This document shows, piece by piece, positions 21,835 to 31,996 of a stretch of DNA of 64,000 nucleotides. The first letter of the stretch is position 1; each line of letters starts with the position of its first letter. The notes under the pieces were generated by a model that saw only the letters and a program-made list of their open reading frames with translations, had not been told where the DNA came from and did not search any database. The stretch covers positions 2,170,001 to 2,234,000 of the forward strand of contig NZ_BNBE01000001.1 in assembly GCF_014654895.1 (NCBI RefSeq), read 5' to 3'. Both the position numbers and the translations under genes were made by a program. Source of the DNA: Streptomyces filamentosus (GTDB taxonomy: Bacteria; Actinomycetota; Actinomycetes; Streptomycetales; Streptomycetaceae).

Positions 21835-22824
21835 CTACCAGGCGAAGGCCTCCGGGGAGGGGCCCGGGCCGGGGAAGATCGCGTCCAGCTCGGCCAGGAG
21901 CTCGTCCGGGAGGTCCAGCTCCAGCGCGCGCAGGGCGCCCGCGAGCTGCTCCGGGGTGCGCGGGCCGACGATCGGGCCCGTCACGCCGGGGCGGGTGAGG
22001 AGCCAGGCGAGACCGACCTCACCGGGGGCGAGGCCGTGCTTGTCGAGCAGGTCCTCGTACGCCTGGAACCGCGCGCGCTTCGCCGGGTCCGCCAGCGTCT
22101 CCGCCGCGCGGCCCTCGGTGCGGCGCCTGCCCTCGGTCTCCTTCTTGAGGACGCCGCCGAGCAGGCCGCCGTGCAGCGGCGACCAGGGGATGACCCCGAG
22201 GCCGTACTCCTGCGCGGCGGGGATGACCTCCATCTCGGCTCGGCGCTCGAAGAGGTTGTAGAGGCACTGCTCGCTGACCAGGCCGACCATGCCGCGCCGG
22301 GCGGCGGCCTCGTTGGCCTGGGCGATCTTGTAGCCGGGGAAGTTGGACGAGCCGGCGTAGAGGATCTTGCCCTGCCGGATCAGGACGTCGATCGCCTGCC
22401 AGACCTCGTCGAAGGGGGTCGAGCGGTCGACGTGGTGGAACTGGTAGAGGTCGATGTAGTCGGTGCCGAGGCGCTTGAGGCTGGCGTCCACCGCGCGGCG
22501 GATGTTCAGCGCGGAGATCTTGTCGTGGTTCGGCCACGCCTCGCCGTCGGGCCCCATGTTCCCGTACACCTTGGTGGCGAGGACGGTCCTGTCGCGGCGG
22601 CCGTCGCCCTTCGCGAACCAGGAGCCGATGATCTCCTCGGTGCGGCCCTTGTTCTCACCCCAACCATAGACATTGGCCGTGTCGAAGAAGTTCAGACCGG
22701 CGTCGAGCGCCGCGTCCATGATGTCGTGGCTGGTGGCCTCGTCGGTCTGCGGGCCGAAGTTCATCGTGCCGAGGACGAGGCGGCTGACCTTGAGTCCGGT
22801 GCGTCCGAGCTGCGTGTACTCCAT
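21835..22824 (-). CDS. Aldo/keto reductase
   Basis: A 329-residue NADPH-dependent aldo/keto reductase of the YajO/Tas-like branch. The family hallmarks are GLNFFDTANVYGWGENKGR with the catalytic Asp and Tyr, VLATKVYGNMG with the Lys, and YQFHHVDRSTPFDEVW with the His. The NADP-binding end reads GVTGPIVGPRTPEQL. ATG 22822-22824 is used; TTG at 22833 would add three residues. A perfect 20-bp palindrome lies 16 bp upstream of the ATG. Substrate unknown. Confidence 0.93.
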   Translation of the reverse strand: MEYTQLGRTGLKVSRLVLGTMNFGPQTDEATSHDIMDAALDAGLNFFDTANVYGWGENKGRTEEIIGSWFAKGDGRRDRTVLATKVYGNMGPDGEAWPNHDKISALNIRRAVDASLKRLGTDYIDLYQFHHVDRSTPFDEVWQAIDVLIRQGKILYAGSSNFPGYKIAQANEAAARRGMVGLVSEQCLYNLFERRAEMEVIPAAQEYGLGVIPWSPLHGGLLGGVLKKETEGRRRTEGRAAETLADPAKRARFQAYEDLLDKHGLAPGEVGLAWLLTRPGVTGPIVGPRTPEQLAGALRALELDLPDELLAELDAIFPGPGPSPEAFAW

Positions 22825-22840
22825 GGGAGACAAGCCAACT

Positions 22841-22860
22841 GCTTCGAGTCGACTCGAAGC
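22841..22860. promoter_or_regulatory. Perfect 20-bp palindrome upstream of the aldo/keto reductase
   Basis: GCTTCGAGTCGACTCGAAGC is self-complementary over all 20 positions. Its spacing (CTTCGAG-TCGA-CTCGAAG) resembles MerR-family operators such as the SoxR type. It lies 16 bp upstream of the reductase ATG and 20 bp downstream of the end of a small ORF, so it almost certainly controls the reductase. No MerR gene is in the neighbourhood. Confidence 0.7.
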
Positions 22861-22880
22861 AAGGGGAATGTGCGGGGGTA

Positions 22881-22970
22881 CTACTGCCCGACCACCGACG
22901 CCACCGCGATGATCGCGAACATCAGTACGAGCACGCCGGCCATGATCTGGTTACGAGTCTTCGGATCCAC
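22881..22970 (-). CDS. 29-residue single-helix membrane protein
   Basis: The minus strand reads VDPKTRNQI then MAGVLVLMFAIIAVASVVGQ then TAG: a short basic N-terminus followed by one membrane helix. GTG 22968-22970 directly follows a GGAGG, which is too close for a normal ribosome site; the ATG ten codons in is an alternative start. The third-position GC is high and the composition is clearly membrane-like, so I regard it as a real small gene. It lies 9 bp downstream of the disrupted RNA ligase gene on the same strand. Function unknown. Confidence 0.55.
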   Translation of the reverse strand: MDPKTRNQIMAGVLVLMFAIIAVASVVGQ

Positions 22971-22979
22971 CCTCCGAGG

Positions 22980-23509
22980 TTAACCCGTGGGCCCTCCCGC
23001 CCCCTCCCCCCGCCCCTCCAGCGGCCACGCCTCCAGCGTCTCGTACCGCGGCTGCTCGCCCCGCACGCCGCCCACCGGCAGGTTCGAGCGGACCAGGGCC
23101 AGCTCCCCGACCCGCCAGCGGGCGCCCTCGAAGGGGGCGAGGGCGTCGAGGAAGGGGTCCAGGGGGACGCCCTCGCCGCGGGCGCGGGCGAGGGTGAGGT
23201 GGGCCCGGTAGCGGCGGTGCTCCTCCATCGGGATCCCGGCCCGGCGGGCCGCGGCGTCGGCGCGCTCGGCGAGCAGCCGCAGGACGTCCAGGTCCCCGGC
23301 GGCGCCGGTCCACAGGGCGCGGCGGCCGAAGTGCCCGCCGCCGTGCAGCCGGAGCGCGAAGGGCGGGGTGCGGCGGGCGGCGCGGGCCAGCCGGGGCGGG
23401 AGGTCCAGCGCAGGGCGCCGGCGCCGGGCAGGGCGTGCAGGGCGTCGACGACCCCGCCGAGCTCGGCGGCCACCGCGGCGGGCGGCAGGACGGCGGCGAA
23501 AAGCCTCAT
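22980..23509 (-). pseudogene. thpR: 2'-5' RNA ligase (ThpR/LigT-like), internally deleted and frameshifted
   Basis: The N-terminus MRLFAAVLPPAAVAAELGG is in one frame up to ALRWT at about 23410; the C-terminal part LPPRLARAARRTPPFALRL continues to the TAA at 22980-22982 in another frame. At the junction the segment that normally holds the first HxTL motif (WHLTLAF-like) is missing, whereas the second motif, HLTL in HRRYRAHLTLARARG, is intact. The 530-bp span is not a multiple of three. I infer a deletion of roughly 60 bp that removed a catalytic histidine and shifted the frame. Intact members are about 190 residues. A sequence or assembly error is the alternative. Confidence 0.75.
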
Positions 23510-23543
23510 GCCCGCCAGTGTGGCAGTCGCTAGCCTCGGCCGG

Positions 23544-24056
23544 ATGGAGAACGTGATCACCATCAGGGAGGGCGGGGCGGCCGATCTGCCGGCCGTCCTC
23601 GGGATACTCGACAGTGCCGTGGTGTGGCTCAACGGCAAGGGGATCGCCGACCAGTGGGGCACCGAGCCCTTCACCGGCAACCCGGAGCGGGTGGCGCACG
23701 TCGGGCGGGTGATGGGCGAGGGCAGCCCGTGGATCGCGGAGGTGGACGGCGTCCCGGCCGGCACCCTCACGCTGACCCCGCACCCCGGGGCGTACGTGCC
23801 GCCGGCCGGCGAGCCGGAGCGGTACGTGCGCTACCTGGCCACCGGCGGGCGGTTCCACGGCCTCGGGGTCGGGGCGGCGCTGCTCGCCCGCGCGGTGGAG
23901 GAGACCCGCCGCGCGGGCGTCCCGCTGCTCCGCGTGGACTGCTTCGCGGGCAGCGGGGGGCGGCTCGTGGAGTACTACGAGCGGCGGGGCTTCACCCGCA
24001 CCGATCCGTTCACCGTCGGCGACTGGCCGGGACAGGTCCTGGAGATGCGGATGTGA
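23544..24056 (+). CDS. GNAT-family N-acetyltransferase
   Basis: A 170-residue GNAT acetyltransferase that would transfer an acetyl group from acetyl-CoA to an amine. The acetyl-CoA motif A is atypical but present as ATGGRFHGLGVGAALLARAVEE, and the last strand-helix is VEYYERRGFTRTDPF. TAGCCT (23531-23536) ends 7 nt before the ATG, suggesting leaderless expression, and the region is shared with the divergent RNA ligase pseudogene. Substrate unknown. Confidence 0.9.
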   Translation: MENVITIREGGAADLPAVLGILDSAVVWLNGKGIADQWGTEPFTGNPERVAHVGRVMGEGSPWIAEVDGVPAGTLTLTPHPGAYVPPAGEPERYVRYLATGGRFHGLGVGAALLARAVEETRRAGVPLLRVDCFAGSGGRLVEYYERRGFTRTDPFTVGDWPGQVLEMRM

Positions 24057-24075
24057 GCCGGGGGCCGGCCTCCGG

Positions 24076-24579
24076 TCAGTGGAAGGCGATGTAGCCGTTG
24101 CCGTCGCGGTCGTTCGCGCTCTTGGTGTAGGAGTGCGTGTCCGCGGCGGCGCCGCCGGGCTTGATCAGCTTGATCGTGTCCTTGTCGTTGTTCCAGATGA
24201 AGTTGCAGTTGTTGCGGTAGGCCACGTTGCCCGAGTCGGACTCGGTGCCCCGGCCGCCGCGCAGCTTCACGTAGTCGCCCGGCTCCAGGTAGTGGTTGGC
24301 GCGGAAGGTGTAGCTGTTGCCGACCGCGTCCTTGACCACGTAGCCCTTGAGGTTCACCCGGCCGGTGCGGGCGTAGTTCTTGATCGTGACGAACTCGGCC
24401 TTGGTGTTGCCGGTGGTGCAGCTGTTGTTGTCGCGGCCCGGGGCGTCGTACTGCACGCCGGTGATCTTCAGGGCCGAGGAGTACTCGGCGGCCTGGGCCG
24501 GGGTGGCGACGAGGGCGCCGGTCAGGGCGCCGGCGGCGAGGGCCGCGGCTATGACGGGACGGACGGAACGGGTGCGCAA
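24076..24579 (-). CDS. Secreted lamin-tail-domain (LTD) protein
   Basis: This 167-residue protein has a Sec signal peptide (about residues 1-30, ending PAQAA) and one lamin tail domain: ALKITGVQYDAPG, EFVTIKNYARTGRVNLKGYVVKD, YTFRANHYLEPGDYVKLRGGRG and NFIWNNDKDTIKLI are the typical Ig-like strands. Such domains probably bind surfaces, DNA or sugars outside the cell; the precise role is unknown. TTG 24577-24579 is used because GGGGGG is 5 nt upstream and it precedes the signal sequence. Two Cys residues could form a disulfide. Confidence 0.88.
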   Translation of the reverse strand: MRTRSVRPVIAAALAAGALTGALVATPAQAAEYSSALKITGVQYDAPGRDNNSCTTGNTKAEFVTIKNYARTGRVNLKGYVVKDAVGNSYTFRANHYLEPGDYVKLRGGRGTESDSGNVAYRNNCNFIWNNDKDTIKLIKPGGAAADTHSYTKSANDRDGNGYIAFH

Positions 24580-24694
24580 GGGAACCCCCCAGGTGGTGCC
24601 TGTGATTGACGGCTCAACATACACAGGATCCCCACAAGTCGGTGCCGGATCGTCCGGATCCGGACAGGAACGGGACATCCGCCCGACGACGACG

Positions 24695-24733
24695 GAGGGG
24701 CGGGCGGGAGTCCGTGACTCCCGCCCGCCCCTC
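24695..24733. terminator. Perfect 18-bp hairpin downstream of the MFS gene
   Basis: The arms 24695-24712 and 24716-24733 (GAGGGGCGGGCGGGAGTC and its complement) pair perfectly around a 3-nt loop, 54 bp past the MFS stop at 24787 on the minus strand and upstream of the lamin-tail gene start. Confidence 0.7.
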
Positions 24734-24786
24734 GGGTCCGCTCCGGACCGGGCCGCCGCGGCCGTCCGCTCCCGGTGCGGTCCGGA

Positions 24787-26142
24787 TCAGGCCGCCGTGG
24801 CCAGCCGCTCCGGCGCGGCGCGCGGCACGAACCGTACGCTCGGGTGGCCGCCGCGCCAGCCCATGGCCACCCGCAGGTTGCCGATCCGGGCCAGGACGAG
24901 GCCGATGACGGCCGCCGCCGCGAGCGAGACCAGGCCGCCGGTGGCGAAGCCGACGCGGGGCCCGTACGTGTCGGTGACCCAGCCCAGCAGCGGTGCGCCG
25001 ATCGGCGTGCCGCCCGCGAAGACCATCATGTAGAGGCTCATCACGCGGCCCCGCATGGCGGGGTCCGTCGCCATCTGGACGGCCGAGTTCGCGGTGATGT
25101 TCACCGTGAGGCCGATCATGCCGATCGGGACCAGCAGCAGCGCGAAGAGCCAGAACGACGGCGAGAGCGCCGCCGCGATCTCCAGGGCGCCGAAGACGCC
25201 CGCGGCGATCACCAGCATCCGCAGCCGGGTCGAGCCGCGCCGGGCCGCGAGCAGGGCGCCCGCGAGGGAGCCGGCCGCCATCAGGGTGTTGAGGAAGCCG
25301 TAGGTGCCGGCGCCGACGTGGAAGACCTCCTCGGAGAAGGCCGTCAGCCAGATCGGGAAGTTGAAGCCGAAGGTGCCGACGAAGCCGACCAGGACGATCG
25401 GCCAGATCAGATCCGGCCGGCCCGCCACGTACCGCAGGCCCTCCCGGAGCTGGCCCTTGCCGCGCGGGGCACGCTCCACCCGGTGGAGCTCGCCCGTCCG
25501 CATCAGCCACAGGGCGGCCAGCGGGGCGAGGAAGGAGAGGCCGTTGATGAGGAAGGCCCAGCCGCTGCCGACCCCGGCGATCAGCACGCCGGCGACGGCG
25601 GGGCCGACGAGCCGGGCGGACTGGAAGTTGGCCGAGTTCAGCGAGACCGCGTTGCGGAGCTGGTCGGGGCCGACCATCTCGGAGACGAAGGACTGCCGGG
25701 CCGGGTTGTCGACGACCGTCACCATGCCGAGGAGGAAGGCGATCAGGTAGACGTGCCAGACCTGCACCTGTCCGGAGAGGGTGAGCGCGGCGAGCGCGAG
25801 CCCGCACAGGCCGAGTGCGGCCTGGCTGACGAGCAGCAGGCGCCGCTTGGGGTAGCGGTCGGCGATCACTCCGCCGTAGAGGCCGAAGAGGAGCATCGGC
25901 AGGAACTGGAGGGCCGTGGTGATGCCGACGGCGGCGGCCGAGCCGGTGAGGCTCAGGACCAGCCAGTCCTGGGTGATCCGGGCCATCCACGTACCGGTGT
26001 TGGAGACGATCGCCCCGGTGAAGAACAGCCGGTAGTTCCGGATCGAGAGCGAGGAGAAGGTTCCCTTGGGGGACCCTCCGCCCCGACGGGTCGAGGTGGG
26101 TTTGTGGACGGGGGCGGAGTCTGCTCCGGGTCCCGTGCTCAA
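24787..26142 (-). CDS. MFS transporter
   Basis: A 451-residue major facilitator of the enterobactin/macrolide exporter-like branch (MFS_3). About twelve hydrophobic helices are evident; the loop 2-3 motif is GGVIADRYPKRRLLL and another is DNPARQSFVSEMVGP. TTG 26140-26142 is chosen because AAGGAGG lies 9 nt upstream and just after the stop of the co-oriented MarR gene (26 bp gap), so the two form an operon. A drug or siderophore exporter role is plausible but unproven. Confidence 0.9.
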   Translation of the reverse strand: MSTGPGADSAPVHKPTSTRRGGGSPKGTFSSLSIRNYRLFFTGAIVSNTGTWMARITQDWLVLSLTGSAAAVGITTALQFLPMLLFGLYGGVIADRYPKRRLLLVSQAALGLCGLALAALTLSGQVQVWHVYLIAFLLGMVTVVDNPARQSFVSEMVGPDQLRNAVSLNSANFQSARLVGPAVAGVLIAGVGSGWAFLINGLSFLAPLAALWLMRTGELHRVERAPRGKGQLREGLRYVAGRPDLIWPIVLVGFVGTFGFNFPIWLTAFSEEVFHVGAGTYGFLNTLMAAGSLAGALLAARRGSTRLRMLVIAAGVFGALEIAAALSPSFWLFALLLVPIGMIGLTVNITANSAVQMATDPAMRGRVMSLYMMVFAGGTPIGAPLLGWVTDTYGPRVGFATGGLVSLAAAAVIGLVLARIGNLRVAMGWRGGHPSVRFVPRAAPERLATAA

Positions 26143-26168
26143 AGTGCGTCGCCTCCTTGGCGCTCGGT

Positions 26169-26612
26169 TCACAGATGGGCGAGCTTCTCCAGGACCGGGG
26201 CGGCCGCGCGCAGTACCGCCCACTCGTCCTCGTCCAGGCCCTCGGCGAGCGAGGCCAGCCAGGCGTTCCGCTTGCGGCGGGCGTCCTCCAGCATGGTCTC
26301 GGCCCGCTCGGTCTGGCTGACCACCTTCTGCCGGCGGTCGTCGGGATGAGGCTCCAGCCTGACCAGTCCCTTGGCTTCGAGCAGGGCGACGATGCGGGTC
26401 ATCGACGGCGGCTGTACGTGCTCCTTGCGGGCCAGCTCACCGGGGGTGGCGGAGCCGCAGAGGGCCAGGGTGCCGAGCACCGACATCTCGGTCGGGCTCA
26501 GCGACTCGTCGACGCGCTGGTGCTTGAGGCGCCGGCTCAGCCGCATGACGGACGAGCGGATCGCGTTCACGGCCGCGGCGTCGTCGGCGGTGCCGTGGGA
26601 CAGGTCAGGCAT
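26169..26612 (-). CDS. MarR-family transcriptional regulator
   Basis: A 147-residue MarR protein: LSPTEMSVLGTLALCGSATPGELARKEHVQPPSMTRIVALLEAKGL is the winged HTH (residues about 38-83) and HPDDRRQKVVSQTERA is the wing with the Asp-Arg motif. It heads an operon with the MFS gene. A palindrome begins 3 bp upstream of its ATG (26610-26612), consistent with autorepression. Confidence 0.92.
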   Translation of the reverse strand: MPDLSHGTADDAAAVNAIRSSVMRLSRRLKHQRVDESLSPTEMSVLGTLALCGSATPGELARKEHVQPPSMTRIVALLEAKGLVRLEPHPDDRRQKVVSQTERAETMLEDARRKRNAWLASLAEGLDEDEWAVLRAAAPVLEKLAHL

Positions 26613-26614
26613 GT

Positions 26615-26627
26615 AGTTAGCCTAACT
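26615..26627. promoter_or_regulatory. Palindrome upstream of marR-MFS
   Basis: AGTTAG (26615-26620), a central C, and CTAACT (26622-26627) form a perfect 13-bp palindrome adjoining the MarR start. Read on the minus strand, GTTAGGCTAAC equals the core of the DmdR/IdeR iron box, but the outer arms of that box are not conserved, so a MarR self-operator is the simpler reading. Confidence 0.5.
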
Positions 26628-26811
26628 CATTACTCTCCCTAAAGACCAACCGGGAGATCACGTGTCGCGCACATCACGCACCCGATTGCCCGTTTTGGGG
26701 GATGCGTCATACCGCTCCAGGTCACGGGAGGGTATCCATGTATCACCCAAATGAGTGAGCTGGATCCGGAAAGTGACGCAAACAAGCATCGACAGCCCCG
26801 ACCCTGAGCGC

Positions 26812-27051
26812 ATGGGATCGACAGTGCTCAGCCTGCGCATCGACAGTGAGCTGCTCGACCGGCTCAAGAGTCACGCCGCGAAAAGAGGAATGAGCGTCCA
26901 GGACTATGTCGTCCGGACGCTCATTCGAGAAGACTTCGACGAGCGGTTCAAGACCGCCGTCGAGGAGACGGAGAAGTTCTACGGGACGGCGCCGGACCCC
27001 TCCGGCACCGTCCCCGGCGATCAGGTCAGGCCCAGCGCCGGCATCGCGTAG
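26812..27051 (+). CDS. Ribbon-helix-helix (CopG/Arc-like) protein
   Basis: A 79-residue protein with an RHH fold: STVLSLRIDSELLDRLKSHAAKRG and MSVQDYVVRTLIREDFDERF (residues about 3-45) match CopG/MetJ/Arc-type strand-helix-helix, followed by an acidic/polar tail. Probably a dimeric DNA-binding protein; no toxin partner is adjacent. ATG 26812 is used; GTG 26773 is an in-frame alternative. Its last 31 bp overlap the convergent NCS2 permease gene. Confidence 0.78.
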   Translation: MGSTVLSLRIDSELLDRLKSHAAKRGMSVQDYVVRTLIREDFDERFKTAVEETEKFYGTAPDPSGTVPGDQVRPSAGIA

Positions 27052-28472
27052 TAGAAGACGAAGATCGCCGACACCACGTACATGGCCACCGGGACCTCAC
27101 GGCCCCGGCCGGCGGCGAGCCGCAGCACGCTGAAGCTGATGAAGCCGATGCCGATGCCGTTCGTGATCGAGTACGTGAACGGCATCATCGTCATGGCCAG
27201 GAACGCCGGCACCGCGATGGTGAAGTCGCTCCAGTCGATCTCCTTGATCGACCCGGCCAGGATCAGGAAGCCCACCGCGAGCAGCGCGGGGGTCGCCGCC
27301 TGCGACGGCACCATGGTCGCGAGCGGCGTGAGGAACAGCGCCACCGAGAACAGACCGCCCGTGACGACCGAGGCGAGACCCGTACGGGCGCCCTCGCCGA
27401 CGCCCGCCGTGGACTCCACGAAGCAGGTGGTGGCCGACGAAGAGGTCGCGCCGCCGGAGGCGACGGCGAGGCCGTCGACGAGCAGGACCTTGTTGATGCC
27501 CGGGAAGTTGCCGTCCTTGTCCGTCAGCTTGGCCTCGTCGCCGACGCCCAGGATCGTGCCCATGGCGTCGAAGAAGCAGGACAGCAGGACGGTGAAGACG
27601 AAGAGGACGCCGGTGAGGACGCCGACCTTCTCGAAGCCGCCGAAGAGGCTGAAGCTGCCGAAGAGGCCGAAGTCCGGGGAGGCCACCGGATTGCCGGGCC
27701 ACTCCGGGGTGGTCAGGCCCCAGGACGGGATGTCGGCCACCGCGTTGATCACCATCGCCACGATCGTCATGACGACGATCGAGATGAGGATCGCGCCCGG
27801 CACCTTGCGGATGATCAGGGCGAGGGTCAGCAGCGTGCCCAGGATGAAGACGAGCACCGGCCAGCCGTTGAGGTGGCCGTCCGCGCCGAGCTGGAGCGGG
27901 ACCGTGGTGTGCGCGGCGTCGGGGATGCGGGAGACGAAGCCCGAGTCCACGAGGCCGATCAGCATGATGAAGAGGCCGATGCCGATCGCGATGCCCTTGC
28001 GCAGGCCGGTCGGGACGGCGTTCATGACGCGCTCGCGCAGACCGGTCGCCACCAGCAGCATCACGACGATGCCCGCGAGGACGACCATGCCCATGGCGTC
28101 CGGCCAGGACATCTTGGGCGCGAGCTGGAGGGCGACGACCGTGTTGACGCCCAGGCCGGCGGCGAGGGCGATCGGGACGTTGCCGATGACGCCCATGAGG
28201 AGCGTCGAGAAGGCCGCCGTCAGGACGGTGGCGGTGACGAGCTGGCCGCCGTCGAGCTGGTGCCCGTACATGTCCTTGGCGCTGCCGAGGATGATCGGGT
28301 TCAGCACGATGATGTAGGCCATCGCGAAGAAGGTGGCGAAACCGCCCCGGACCTCGCGGGCGACGGTGGAACCGCGCTCGGAGATCTTGAAGTAGCGGTC
28401 GAGGGCCGAGGTGGGTTCCTGCGGAACCCCCGGCTCGGGGGCGGGGGCCTTGGCGGCGGCCGTGGTGCTCAT
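27021..28472 (-). CDS. NCS2 family purine permease (AzgA/PbuG-like)
   Basis: A 483-residue uracil/xanthine-type permease of the AzgA-like branch that imports hypoxanthine, guanine or adenine by proton symport. Characteristic segments are GGFATFFAMAYIIVLNPII, LMGVIGNVPIALAAGLGVN, FDAMGTILGVGDEA and VESTAGVGEGARTGLASVVTG, with 12-14 hydrophobic helices. ATG 28470-28472 follows GAAGAGGA. The 156-bp upstream region contains TTCATAC (28518-28524) and GTATGAA (28556-28562) as a separated inverted repeat; I see no purine riboswitch architecture. Divergent from the DUF2530 gene. Confidence 0.93.
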   Translation of the reverse strand: MSTTAAAKAPAPEPGVPQEPTSALDRYFKISERGSTVAREVRGGFATFFAMAYIIVLNPIILGSAKDMYGHQLDGGQLVTATVLTAAFSTLLMGVIGNVPIALAAGLGVNTVVALQLAPKMSWPDAMGMVVLAGIVVMLLVATGLRERVMNAVPTGLRKGIAIGIGLFIMLIGLVDSGFVSRIPDAAHTTVPLQLGADGHLNGWPVLVFILGTLLTLALIIRKVPGAILISIVVMTIVAMVINAVADIPSWGLTTPEWPGNPVASPDFGLFGSFSLFGGFEKVGVLTGVLFVFTVLLSCFFDAMGTILGVGDEAKLTDKDGNFPGINKVLLVDGLAVASGGATSSSATTCFVESTAGVGEGARTGLASVVTGGLFSVALFLTPLATMVPSQAATPALLAVGFLILAGSIKEIDWSDFTIAVPAFLAMTMMPFTYSITNGIGIGFISFSVLRLAAGRGREVPVAMYVVSAIFVFYYAMPALGLT

Positions 28473-28628
28473 GGAAGTGGGTTCCTCTTCGGAAAGGTCC
28501 AGAAGTCCTTTTGGCGGTTCATACGAAGGAAACCCGCCATAGGCAAACCGTTTCAGTATGAACACATGAACGAGGACGAGTCCATCTCCGCGCGTAGACA
28601 CGAAAAGCGGCCACCTAGACTGAGCCGC

Positions 28629-28895
28629 ATGGCGAAGTGGACACCCCAGCACGAGGCACCCGCACCCCTGGAGGGGCCGGTCGTCGGCACCATCACCGGC
28701 GGCACGATCATCTGGTTCGTCCTCTTCCTCGTGCAGCTCCCCTTCTACGGCTGGTTCGCCGACCGCGACCTCACCTCCTGGGTGTGGACCTGCCTCGCCG
28801 GCGGCGGCCTCGGCCTCCTGGGCATCTGGTACGTGCGCAAGCGCGACGCGGCCATCAAGCGGCACGAAGCGGCACGGGCGGCGGACGAGGCGTAG
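28629..28895 (+). CDS. DUF2530 domain-containing membrane protein
   Basis: An 88-residue actinobacterial protein with two hydrophobic helices (GGTIIWFVLFLVQLPFYGW and VWTCLAGGGLGLLGIWYV) and a basic C-terminus RKRDAAIKRHEAA, the DUF2530 pattern. Function unknown. TAGACT (28616-28621) ends 7 nt before the ATG and TAGACA lies 15 nt further up, so the message is likely leaderless. Divergent from the NCS2 permease. Confidence 0.88.
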   Translation: MAKWTPQHEAPAPLEGPVVGTITGGTIIWFVLFLVQLPFYGWFADRDLTSWVWTCLAGGGLGLLGIWYVRKRDAAIKRHEAARAADEA

Positions 28896-28995
28896 CGGGG
28901 GCCCTTCCCCGTAGCGGCGGGGGCCCTCCCCGTGGGGACGGGACCTCCCCCCGTGGCGAGCGGGACCTTCCCCTGTGGCGAGCAGGACCTTTCCC
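28892..28995. repeat. Five imperfect ~21-bp tandem repeats
   Basis: Units begin at 28892, 28911, 28932, 28953 and 28975 and follow the pattern GTGGCGAGCGGGACCTTCCC with substitutions. Each can fold as a short GGG/CCC hairpin. The first unit contains the DUF2530 stop codon, so the array may act as a cluster of weak terminators. No spacer/repeat structure as in CRISPR. Confidence 0.6.
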
Positions 28996-29136
28996 GTACC
29001 CGGACGGGCCCGTACCCCGCCTCGTAGCCCCGGAGGACCCGTCCCTGGCACCAGGGGAGGATTCCGGTCCTCCCCCGGTCGGATCTTCGCCTTCCTCGGC
29101 AGGTGAACGGCCGAATCCGGTCGTACCGTCGAAAAC

Positions 29137-31590
<2,454 letters not shown>

Positions 31591-31749
31591 GAGGGAAGGG
31601 GGACGAGGGACCCGGAGGAAGGACCGGCTTCCCGGCGGGAGGGACGCCCCGCGCGGTCCCGCCGCCCCTCGTCCCGGGCGACACCGTCGTCGTCCCCCTC
31701 GCCGACGGCCGGGTCCGCGCCTTCGCCACCCCCCGGATAGCCTCCCCGT

Positions 31750-31971
31750 ATGACCGCCACCGCCCCCTCCCGGTTCCTGCGCCTCGTCCTGCGCGCGGAC
31801 GCCTTCGCCGTCTCCAGGACCGGGACCATGACGCTGATCCCGGTCCTGACCGTGCTGGTCGGCACCGACACCGCCGGGGGCTGCACGGCCGCGGGTGTCC
31901 TCTTCACCGCCGTCGTGGCGGCCGGGGTGGCGGCCCGCCGCCACGAGCGGGCCGCCCGGCCCCGGAGCTGA
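31750..31971 (+). CDS. Small hydrophobic protein, unknown
   Basis: A 73-residue protein with two hydrophobic segments (TLIPVLTVLVG and GVLFTAVVAAGVAARR) and a basic C-terminus. No family recognised. TAGCCT (31738-31743) ends 6 nt before the ATG, which is the main support for real expression; codon third positions are GC-rich. Its stop codon lies in the loop of the following terminator. The 159 bp between ctpE and this gene hold no other credible ORF. Confidence 0.55.
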   Translation: MTATAPSRFLRLVLRADAFAVSRTGTMTLIPVLTVLVGTDTAGGCTAAGVLFTAVVAAGVAARRHERAARPRS

Positions 31972-31990
31972 GGCTCCGGGGCCGGGCGGC
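31951..31990. terminator. Perfect 18-bp bidirectional terminator
   Basis: Arms 31951-31968 and 31973-31990 (GCCGCCCGGCCCCGGAGC and its complement) pair at every position around the loop TGAG. The stem overlaps the last codons and stop of the small plus-strand gene and lies 7 bp beyond the stop of the minus-strand sacsin-like gene, so it serves both. Confidence 0.8.
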
Positions 31991-31996
31991 CGGGTC

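Noticed and set aside
28473..28628. Purine riboswitch before the NCS2 permease
   Set aside because: I could not find the three-way junction or the conserved loop sequences; only a widely separated TTCATAC/GTATGAA pair.
28892..28995. Possible CRISPR array
   Set aside because: The repeats are contiguous, imperfect and have no spacers, and there are no cas genes.
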